A stretch of 64,000 nt of DNA from CAYONP01 sp964405335 (GTDB lineage: Bacteria > Armatimonadota > UBA10988): contig CAYONP010000005.1 of assembly GCA_964405335.1 (NCBI GenBank), positions 1 to 64,000 on the forward strand. Reading direction: 5' to 3'. How positions within the stretch are numbered: the first letter of the stretch is position 1; the number at the start of each line of letters is the position of its first letter. Both the position numbers and the translations under genes were made by a program. A model generated the notes under the pieces. The model was not told the DNA's origin and ran no database searches. It saw only the letters and a program-made list of their open reading frames with translations. This document shows positions 44,033 through 50,748 of this stretch, piece after piece.

Positions 44033-44058
44033 GGGAACGCGGTTCCGGCTGACCCGTC
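44033..44058 (+). promoter_or_regulatory. Candidate ECF sigma-factor promoter
   Basis: The -35-like gggaac (44033-44038) and -10-like cgtc (44055-44058) are separated by 16 bases, matching the common ECF consensus ggaac-N16-17-gtc. A small palindrome ggaac-gcg-gttcc overlaps the -35 box. The predicted start is about 20-25 bases before the ATG at 44089, which has a strong gaggagg site. The downstream operon encodes an ECF sigma factor, so autoregulation is likely. Confidence 0.6.
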
Positions 44059-44088
44059 TCGGAAGGTGGATGCGCGAGGAGGTAGATC

Positions 44089-44541
44089 ATGAAGCGCATG
44101 ATTTGGACGCTGGCGGCGGCGCTGATGACCGTCGCGGCGGTGCACGCGCAGGCCGCTGATCCGGCGCCGGACACCTGTCCGCTGTGTGGCCGGGTCGGGC
44201 CGGTCGGTCCGGTGTGGCAGAGCCAGGCTCAGGCCGACCTGCGCCAGGCGGTGCGCGAGGCCAACTGGGAGTTGTACCGGCTGATGAACACCGAGCCGGT
44301 CGACGAGGCGGCGGTGGCCGCGCAGCAGGCGCGGGTCGACGAGCTGCGCCAGGAGATGTGGGCCCAGCGCGACCTGGAGCGGCAGCAGATGCAGCAGACG
44401 CGGCCGGGCCAGGGCTTCGGCCGGGGCAACGGGCCGTTCGGTCAGGGCCGTGGCCAGGGCTTCGGACGCGGCTACGGCCGCGGCGGCGGGCAGCGGGCGG
44501 GCTGGGGCCGCGGCTTCGGTCGTGGGCCGAATGCCTGGTGA
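44089..44541 (+). CDS. Spy/CpxP/ZraP-like periplasmic protein with Gly-Arg-rich tail
   Basis: A 150-residue exported protein with a signal peptide (MIWTLAAALMTVAAVHAQA). After a CPLC motif near residue 30 comes a helical hairpin (VAAQQARVDELRQEMWAQRD; LRQAVREANWELYRLM) like those of Spy/CpxP-type chaperones and the metal sensors ZraP and CnrX. The tail from about residue 105 is almost only Gly, Arg, Gln and Phe (GRGNGPFGQGRGQGF). It is the first gene behind the ECF promoter and 12 bases before the sigma factor. A sensor or stress-chaperone role is inferred from this context. Confidence 0.75.
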   Translation: MKRMIWTLAAALMTVAAVHAQAADPAPDTCPLCGRVGPVGPVWQSQAQADLRQAVREANWELYRLMNTEPVDEAAVAAQQARVDELRQEMWAQRDLERQQMQQTRPGQGFGRGNGPFGQGRGQGFGRGYGRGGGQRAGWGRGFGRGPNAW

Positions 44542-44553
44542 ACTGAGGCGCGC

Positions 44554-45108
44554 ATGGGCGCTGGGGCATGGTCGAATGGTGCGGGCGGGCTCGTCGAGCG
44601 CGCCCGCACCGGCGACCGCGGCGCCCAGCAAGCGCTGTTCGAGGTCTGGCAGATGCCTGTCTACAACTACCTCAAGCAGATGACCCGCGACCCCGACGCG
44701 GCCGCCGACCTGACCCAGGAGACCTTCGTCCGGGCGCTGGGCAACCTGCGCCGCTTACGTCACGACGGCGCGTTCCGGTCGTGGCTGTTTCAGATCGCGC
44801 ACAACCTGGTCAAGGACCGCGCCGCGGCGCCGCTGGTCGAGCTGGATGAGGATCCGCCCGAGACCGCCGATCCGGCCGCCGGGCCAGAAACGAGCCTCGA
44901 GCGCGACGAGCTGAAGAGCGCCGTCGATCGGGCGGTGGCCGGGCTCTCGGCCGAGCATCGCGAGGTAGTGCTGCTGCACCACCTGCGCGGCCTAGAAGTC
45001 GACGAAATCGCGCACAGCCTGCGCCTGCCGGCCGGCACGGTGAAGTCGCGGCTGGCGCGGGCGCGGGGCATCCTGCGGCGGCGCCTGGCGCCGTATGTGG
45101 AGGGCTGA
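44554..45108 (+). CDS. ECF-type RNA polymerase sigma factor
   Basis: A 184-residue sigma factor. Region 2 is visible in PVYNYLKQMTRDPDAAADL and the DxAxDxTQETFVRA pattern, with GAFRSWLFQIAHNLVKD. Region 4 shows LSAEHREVVLLHHLRGLEVD and a helix-turn-helix (HSLRLPAGTVKSRLARARG) that reads the -35 box. The start at ATG 44554 follows a gagg site. The next gene is a zinc-binding anti-sigma factor one base after the stop, which makes the regulatory pairing clear. Its target promoter probably includes 44033-44058. Confidence 0.93.
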   Translation: MGAGAWSNGAGGLVERARTGDRGAQQALFEVWQMPVYNYLKQMTRDPDAAADLTQETFVRALGNLRRLRHDGAFRSWLFQIAHNLVKDRAAAPLVELDEDPPETADPAAGPETSLERDELKSAVDRAVAGLSAEHREVVLLHHLRGLEVDEIAHSLRLPAGTVKSRLARARGILRRRLAPYVEG

Positions 45109-45109
45109 C

Positions 45110-45529
45110 ATGGACTGCGACAAGCTGCGCCAACGGCTGCCCGAGCTGATCGAGGGCTGCCTCAAGCAGCGCGACCGGCTGGCGCTCGAGCAGCACCTCG
45201 GGTCGTGCCCCGAGTGCCAGGCCGAGCTGGCCTGCCTGCGCCGGGTCGCCTCGCTGTTCGAGACCCTCTGCGACGAGCCGCCGCCGGCGGGTCTGTGGGA
45301 CCAGGTCTCGGCCCGGCTGCCGGTCGCCGCGCCGCGGCGGCTGCCGCGCCTGGCCCTGGCCGGCGCGCTCGCAGCCGGGCTGATTGGCCTGGCGCTGCTG
45401 CGCCCGCCGGAGCCCGAGCCGGCGACGCCATTCCTGCGCGACCACTACCGCGCCACCTCGCTGGTCGCCCTGGGCAACCCGGCGGTCAGCGACGTGATGG
45501 CCTATGTGGTGACGGAGCCCGGGCAATGA
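45110..45529 (+). CDS. Zinc-finger anti-sigma factor (ZAS domain, membrane-bound)
   Basis: A 139-residue protein. The N-terminal ZAS motif is QHLGSCPECQAEL (His-x3-Cys-x2-Cys), with the preceding helix (LRQRLPELIEGCLKQRDRL). One transmembrane segment lies near residues 80-100 (LALAGALAAGLIGLALL), and a short periplasmic tail follows. It sequesters the upstream sigma factor at the membrane, by family knowledge. Its start is one base after the sigma stop with a ggaggg site, and its end overlaps the next gene as ATGA. Confidence 0.9.
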   Translation: MDCDKLRQRLPELIEGCLKQRDRLALEQHLGSCPECQAELACLRRVASLFETLCDEPPPAGLWDQVSARLPVAAPRRLPRLALAGALAAGLIGLALLRPPEPEPATPFLRDHYRATSLVALGNPAVSDVMAYVVTEPGQ

Positions 45530-46500
45530 TCCGCTCCCTCCTGGCCCTGCTGCTGGCCGCCGGCGCCGCCGGCGCCGACGACCTGGCGCTGCTCCGCCGC
45601 GCGGTCGAGGCCGACGCGGCGCGGCCGCGCATCGGGCGGCAGAGCATCGAGGTCTATCCCACGGAGGCGGCGGTCCGCAGCGAGGTCGAGGTCGCCTTCG
45701 ACGGCGCCGGACATGCCCGGCGCGAGCACCGCAGCGGCCCGAGCGCTGGGCTGGTGGTGATCAGTGAGGGCCGTTACGAGTGGCTGCGCGGGCCCGGCGC
45801 GACGGCCTGGGTGCGGACCATCTCGAGCCGCGCCGGCGATGTCGATCTCCGTGCCGGGCAGCTCGACCGGCTGGCTTCGAACTACACGATCAGCATCAGC
45901 CGCGGCGGCGAGGTGGCCGGGCGGGCGACGCAACGCCTCGACCTCACTCCGCGCCGCGAGGGCAACCCGTCGCGGCGACTGTGGGTCGACGCGGCCACCG
46001 GCCTGACGCTCCGCTGCGAAATCCGCAACCGAGCCGGCGAGCTGGTCCAGCGCTGGAGCTACGCCAGCCTGCGCTATGCCGCGCCCGACCCGGCCACGGT
46101 CCGCCTGCCGGCCGACGCCGAACGCTACACCGGCGCCGCGCCGGGCAGCCTCGAACAGGTCGCCAGCCAGGCCGAACTCGAACGGCGGCTCGGCCATCCG
46201 GTGCTCCGGCCGCGCAACCTGCCCGCCGGCTATATCGCCAGCGGCTGGTTTGTCCGGGCTTGCCGCGAGGGTGGCTTCACGCCGGTGACGACTTTCTCGG
46301 ACGGGCTTAACGCGGTCACCCTGATGGAAACTCGCGGCCGTGGCAGGGGACGCGGCCGCCGCTGGCGCGGTGGGCGATGTCAGATCCAGCCGAGCCGGCT
46401 GCAGGTCGTCGTCCGGGTCGGGGTCGACGGGCACGAGGCGGTGATTGTCGGCGACCATGCGCCGGCCGGGCTCGAGGCCATGGCGCGGAGTTTGGAGTGA
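45526..46500 (+). CDS. RseB/MucB-like (LolA-fold) periplasmic regulator
   Basis: A 324-residue exported protein; the ATG at 45526 overlaps the anti-sigma stop. The signal is SLLALLLAAGAAGA. The main domain follows the RseB/LolA half-barrel pattern: DGAGHARREHR, ISEGRYEWLRGP, LWVDAATGLTLRCEIRNRAG and QRWSYASLRYA, where RseB binds lipids or lipopolysaccharide and shields the anti-sigma factor. A C-terminal domain (HPVLRPRNLPAGYIASGWFV; SDGLNAVTLMET) matches the second RseB domain. Near the end is an Arg/Gly-rich insert (RGRGRGRGRRWRGGR). It likely gates proteolysis of the anti-sigma factor. Confidence 0.85.
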   Translation: MIRSLLALLLAAGAAGADDLALLRRAVEADAARPRIGRQSIEVYPTEAAVRSEVEVAFDGAGHARREHRSGPSAGLVVISEGRYEWLRGPGATAWVRTISSRAGDVDLRAGQLDRLASNYTISISRGGEVAGRATQRLDLTPRREGNPSRRLWVDAATGLTLRCEIRNRAGELVQRWSYASLRYAAPDPATVRLPADAERYTGAAPGSLEQVASQAELERRLGHPVLRPRNLPAGYIASGWFVRACREGGFTPVTTFSDGLNAVTLMETRGRGRGRGRRWRGGRCQIQPSRLQVVVRVGVDGHEAVIVGDHAPAGLEAMARSLE

Positions 46501-46505
46501 CCACC

Positions 46506-47108
46506 ATGCACCGGCGGAGCTTCTCACCGCGAGCCTTCGTCTCGTTGGTCGCCGCCGTCCAACTGGTGCTGCTGGCTGCCAGCGGGCTGGTGCTCTTGGT
46601 CGCGCCGGCGTGCGGAGTGGCGGCCCGCATGGGCTGGGCGGTCGGCGGGCTGAGCAAGGAGCAGTGGCAGGCGGTCCACGTCAACACCGGGCTGGTCTTC
46701 CTGATCATCGGCACCTGGCATCTGGTCTTCAACTGGAAGGCGCTGCTGCACTACCTGCGCCGGCGGCTCGGCGCGGAACGACGTTGGCGGCTCGAGCCGC
46801 TCTATGCCGGGCTGTTCGGCCTGCTGCTGGTGCTCGGCCCGGCCACCGACATGGCGCCCTTCGCGCAGGTGACCGCCCTGTCCGAACGGCTCTCCGCGGC
46901 GTGGACCGCCCGCGTCTCGACGTCTGGCGGGCAGAGCTGGGGACAGATGAACCTGGCCGAGCTCTGCGAGGCCGCCGAGCTGAGCCTGCCGGCCGTGCTC
47001 GACCGCCTGGCCGGCCTCGGACTGGCGGCCGACGACACCACCTCGGTGCGCGCCGTGGCCGACGCGCTCGGCTTGCCGCCCAGCCAGCTGGCCGAGGCGT
47101 TGCGGTAA
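46506..47108 (+). CDS. DUF4405-like cytochrome-type membrane protein
   Basis: A 200-residue protein; ATG 46506 follows ggagtgacc. Helices include FVSLVAAVQLVLLAASGLVL and HVNTGLVFLIIGTWHLVFNW, where two spaced histidines match the DUF4405 pattern of haem- or flavin-associated membrane proteins. A further helix (LYAGLFGLLLVLGPATDMAP) follows. The C-terminal 80 residues are soluble helices (LCEAAELSLPAVLDRL; AVADALGLPPSQLAEAL), likely a small helix-hairpin domain. It closes the ECF operon, six bases after the RseB-like stop. A redox role is possible but unproven. Confidence 0.7.
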   Translation: MHRRSFSPRAFVSLVAAVQLVLLAASGLVLLVAPACGVAARMGWAVGGLSKEQWQAVHVNTGLVFLIIGTWHLVFNWKALLHYLRRRLGAERRWRLEPLYAGLFGLLLVLGPATDMAPFAQVTALSERLSAAWTARVSTSGGQSWGQMNLAELCEAAELSLPAVLDRLAGLGLAADDTTSVRAVADALGLPPSQLAEALR

Positions 47109-47156
47109 CGCGCAGGACCGGCCGGGCCGGCGGCCAACCTCTCCACGGAGCCGCCG

Positions 47157-49388
47157 ATGCCGACTCTCTGCCTGCTGATCCTGCTCACCGCGCCGGCCGA
47201 CCCGTGGGCCGCCACCGCCGAGCACGGCCGGCAGGGCGCGGAGGCTCTGGCCTGTGCCCAGGGCGTGCTGCACGGCTGGTGGGCGATCCGCGACGAGGCG
47301 ACCGGTCTGCTGCCGCAGCACGTGACGCAGAACGTCTGGACGCCGTCCAATGCGGCCGCCGACCTCTACCCGTTCCTCGTCCTGACCGCCCACTGGACCG
47401 AGCCCGCGCTGCTGCCCGACCTGCTTGCCACGCTGCGGCACGAGCTCGCCTTGACCACGCGCATCGGCGTCATGGGCGACAACTACGATCTCGGCGCGCA
47501 TCGCTTCAGCCACGCCGAGCCCGACCTGGCGCGGCTGATCTTCGGCGCCTCGGAGTACTGCAAAGACGGTCTGCTCCCCGTCTGGGAGCTGGCCGGCCGC
47601 GGCGTCTGGTTCCACCGTCTGGTCGACCTCGAGCAGGCGGTCTGGGCCGCCGCGCCCATCGAGACGCCGTTCGGCCGGCTGCCGGCGGCCGATACCGAGG
47701 TCAACGGCGAGCAGCTCCAGGTCCTGTCGCGGCTCTGGTGGGCCACGCGCGACGCCCGCTACCTCGACTGGGCCAGCCGCATCGGCGAGGCTTACTGCCA
47801 GGAGATCCTGCCCCTCGGCGGCTGGTTGCCGGCGCATGTCTGGGACTTCGCCGCGCATCGCCCGGCGCGCGACCTGTTCAGCCTCAACGACCACGGCAAC
47901 GAAATCGTCCTCGGCCTGGCCGAGTGGCACCACGCCCTGCGCGCCGCCGACCCGGCGCGCGCGGCGGCGGCGGAGCCGGCGCTGCGACGGATGTTCGACC
48001 GACTGCTCGAGGTCGGCCGCAGCCCCGACGGGCTCTGGTTCGCCCAGCTCAAGCCGACCACCGGCGAGGTCCTCGCCCGCGGCACGCCCGATACCTGGGG
48101 CTATGCCCTGTGCGGCGTCTACACCTTCGGCCTCGGCACTGGTGAGGAGCTCTACCGCGACGCGGCCCGACAGGCGCTGGCCGCGCTCGACCAGCCGGCT
48201 TACTACGACTGGGGCGGCGCGGACGCCTTCGCCGACTCGATCGAAAGCGGTCTGCTGCTGATCAACCGCCTCGACGAGCCGGCGGCGCTGCGCTGGCTCG
48301 CTGAGGTGGTGCCGCGCCTGCTGGCCAAGCAGCAGCCCGGCGGCATCGTCGAGGGCTGGTACGGCGACGGCAACACCGCCCGCACCTGCCTGATGGTCGC
48401 CATGTATCACAGCCAGGGCGCCCGCGTACTGCCCTGGCGGCCCGACCTGCACCTCGGCGCCGTGCGCGACGGCGAGTCGCTGCTGGTCTCGCTCGAGTCG
48501 CCGGCCGACTGGTCCGGCACGCTCCACCTCGACTACCCACGGCACCGCGAGCATCTCGGTCTGCCGGTCGACTATCCGCGCTTGAACCAGTTTCCGGAGT
48601 GGTTCACGGTCGAGCGCACCGGGCTCTACACGGTCGAGCGAATCGGCGTCGACGCGCCGCTGGAGCTGCGCCTGGGCGAGGAACTGATCGCCGGCCTGCC
48701 GCTCGAACCGGCCGACGGCGGGCCGCTGCGCCTGCGCATCGCGCCCTACCTGTCGCCGCCCTATGGCACCCAGATGCCGCGGCTGGCCGGGCCCGGCGTG
48801 GTCGGCTCGACCGGCGCGTTCAGCCTCGATCTGGAGGTCGGCAACCCGTCCGACCAGCCGGTCTCGCTCCGGCTCTCTGCCGATCTCGGCACGGTCGACC
48901 CGGCCGACCTTGAGCTGCCCGCCGGCGGCACGGCGACGGTGCGGCTCAGTGGCCAGGTGGCCGAGGAGCGGACCGTCACGGTGACGGCCACTGCGCGCGA
49001 GCCGTGGCGGAGCACGGCGCACCGGGTGCGGGTGCTGCTCGACCCGCTGCTGGTCGGTTTCGCCGACTGCGACGGCGGCGAGGTCTATGCCGGCGAGAGC
49101 TACCAGTGGTGCGGTCGCGGGCCGTTCGAGGTGACGCTCGACGCACTGCCCGGCGTCGACCAGGTGCTCGTCCTCCGCTGGGGCGCCAAGGGGGATCAGC
49201 GCCGGGCACGGGTCACCGTGGCCGGATCGTCGCACGAGCTGACGCACGGTGGATACGACGGCTGGGAGACGGTCGAGGTCGTGCTGCCGGCCGCGGCGGT
49301 GACCGAACCGCGGCTGACGGTGCGCGTCGAGTCGCTCGGCGATCCGGCGGCGTTCATCAGCGAGATGCGGGTCCGTCGCACCGAATGA
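47157..49388 (+). CDS. Exported six-hairpin (alpha/alpha) glycosidase-like protein with beta C-terminal domains
   Basis: A 743-residue protein with a short signal (TLCLLILLTAPAD). The first 400 residues are helical with repeated Trp/Glu/Asp-rich turns (GLLPQHVTQNVWTPSNAAAD; WWATRDARYLDWASRIGEAY; SLNDHGNEIVLGLAEWHHAL; EGWYGDGNTARTCLMVAMY), as in six-hairpin glycosidases and unsaturated glucuronyl hydrolase-like enzymes. The last 300 residues are beta-rich with NEW3-like sequence (LEVGNPSDQPVSLRLSADLG) and a final sandwich. The exact family is not identified. A glycan-processing role is inferred from fold and neighbours. Confidence 0.65.
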   Translation: MPTLCLLILLTAPADPWAATAEHGRQGAEALACAQGVLHGWWAIRDEATGLLPQHVTQNVWTPSNAAADLYPFLVLTAHWTEPALLPDLLATLRHELALTTRIGVMGDNYDLGAHRFSHAEPDLARLIFGASEYCKDGLLPVWELAGRGVWFHRLVDLEQAVWAAAPIETPFGRLPAADTEVNGEQLQVLSRLWWATRDARYLDWASRIGEAYCQEILPLGGWLPAHVWDFAAHRPARDLFSLNDHGNEIVLGLAEWHHALRAADPARAAAAEPALRRMFDRLLEVGRSPDGLWFAQLKPTTGEVLARGTPDTWGYALCGVYTFGLGTGEELYRDAARQALAALDQPAYYDWGGADAFADSIESGLLLINRLDEPAALRWLAEVVPRLLAKQQPGGIVEGWYGDGNTARTCLMVAMYHSQGARVLPWRPDLHLGAVRDGESLLVSLESPADWSGTLHLDYPRHREHLGLPVDYPRLNQFPEWFTVERTGLYTVERIGVDAPLELRLGEELIAGLPLEPADGGPLRLRIAPYLSPPYGTQMPRLAGPGVVGSTGAFSLDLEVGNPSDQPVSLRLSADLGTVDPADLELPAGGTATVRLSGQVAEERTVTVTATAREPWRSTAHRVRVLLDPLLVGFADCDGGEVYAGESYQWCGRGPFEVTLDALPGVDQVLVLRWGAKGDQRRARVTVAGSSHELTHGGYDGWETVEVVLPAAAVTEPRLTVRVESLGDPAAFISEMRVRRTE

Positions 49389-49464
49389 GCGGCGGCGAGG
49401 AGTTGTCCGGCAGGACGCGAAGAGCGGCCGGCGAACGGGTGAGACACGAAGCTAGGAGCGGGTG

Positions 49465-50739
49465 ATGGCAAACGAGCCGACCCTGTCGCGGCGGCAGGTG
49501 ATCACATCGATGGTCGGCGCGGCGATGGCGCCGATGGTGCTGACCAGCGCCAAGGGCCGCGCGGCGCCGGGTGATCGTATCACCATGGGCTGCATCGGCA
49601 TCGGCAACATGGGCAGCGGCAACACGGGCGCCTTTCTGGGCCGCGGGCAGGTGCAGGTGGTGGCCGTCTGCGATGTCCGCAAGTGGGTCCGCGACGACTG
49701 GCAGCAGCGGGTCAACCAGCGCTATGCCGAGGCCGCCGGGCGCGGTGAGTATGCCGGCTGCACGGCCTATGCCGATTTCCGCGAGCTGCTCGCGCGCGAC
49801 GACATCGACGCGGTGATGATCGCCACGCCCGACCACTGGCACGCGCTGGTCGCCATCGAAGCGGCCAAGGCGGGCAAGGACATCTACTGCGAAAAGCCGA
49901 TGACCCTGACCGTCCGCGAGGCCCGCGCGCTGGTCGACGCGGTGCGGCGCTACGGGCGGGTCTTCCAGACCGGCAGCCAGCAGCGCTCGTCGCCCGAGTT
50001 TCACCGCGCCTGCGAACTGGTGCGTAACGGTCGGATCGGCAAGGTCGAGCAGGTCAACGTCAATGTCGGCGGGCCGTCGCTGCCGAGGAGCTATGTCGAG
50101 GAACCGATTCCCGAGGGCTTCGACTGGGACATGTGGCTCGGCCCGGCGCCTTATGCGCCGCACAACGGCGAGCGCTGCAGCGGCGACTACGGCGGCGGCT
50201 GGCGCCAGGTGCGCGACTACTCGGGCGGCATGATGACCGACTGGGGCGCGCACCACTTCGATATCTGCCAGTGGGGCCTGGGCATGGACGGCTCGGGCCC
50301 GGTCGAGGTCCACCCGCCCGACGGCAAGGACTACGACAAGCTCACTTACATCTATGCGAACGGCGTCCGGGCGGTCCACCAGGGTGGCGGCAACGGCGTG
50401 CTGTTCATCGGCACCGAGGGCACCGTCGAGGTCAATCGCGGCCACCTGGCGACCAACCCGCCCGAGCTGATGCACGAGGTCATCGGCCCGAGCGAGACCC
50501 GGCTCTACCAGAGCCGCGACCACCACGGCGACTTCCTCGGCTGCATCCGCACCCGGCAGCGGCCGATCTGCGATGTCGCCGTCGGGGCGAGCAGTGTGAC
50601 CATGTGCCACCTGGGCAACATCGCCTGGTGGACCGGCCGCTCGTTCCGCTGGGACCCGCAGACCGAGCAGATCGTGGATGATGGCGAGGCGGCGCGCTGG
50701 CTCGATCGGCCGCGGCGCGACCCGTGGCGCCTGGCGTAG
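49465..50739 (+). CDS. Tat-exported Gfo/Idh/MocA-family oxidoreductase
   Basis: A 424-residue protein with a Tat signal (SRRQVITSMVGAAMAPMVLT). The Rossmann motif CIGIGNMGSGN, the DxxxVMIATPDHWHA strand, and DIYCEKPMTLT with the family lysine are intact. The C-terminal domain includes WDMWLGPAPYAPHN and MMTDWGAHHFDICQWGLGMD, typical of exported members from PVC-type bacteria. It likely oxidises a sugar or polyol using tightly bound NAD(P). ATG at 49465 is chosen over a GTG immediately before it. The next gene starts nine bases after its stop. Confidence 0.93.
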   Translation: MANEPTLSRRQVITSMVGAAMAPMVLTSAKGRAAPGDRITMGCIGIGNMGSGNTGAFLGRGQVQVVAVCDVRKWVRDDWQQRVNQRYAEAAGRGEYAGCTAYADFRELLARDDIDAVMIATPDHWHALVAIEAAKAGKDIYCEKPMTLTVREARALVDAVRRYGRVFQTGSQQRSSPEFHRACELVRNGRIGKVEQVNVNVGGPSLPRSYVEEPIPEGFDWDMWLGPAPYAPHNGERCSGDYGGGWRQVRDYSGGMMTDWGAHHFDICQWGLGMDGSGPVEVHPPDGKDYDKLTYIYANGVRAVHQGGGNGVLFIGTEGTVEVNRGHLATNPPELMHEVIGPSETRLYQSRDHHGDFLGCIRTRQRPICDVAVGASSVTMCHLGNIAWWTGRSFRWDPQTEQIVDDGEAARWLDRPRRDPWRLA

Positions 50740-50748
50740 GAGGTTGGC

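Noticed and set aside
46524..49247. Long minus-strand open frame opposite the DUF4405 and six-hairpin genes
   Set aside because: It crosses gene boundaries and encodes an Arg/Gly/His-rich string; a shadow of high G+C third positions.
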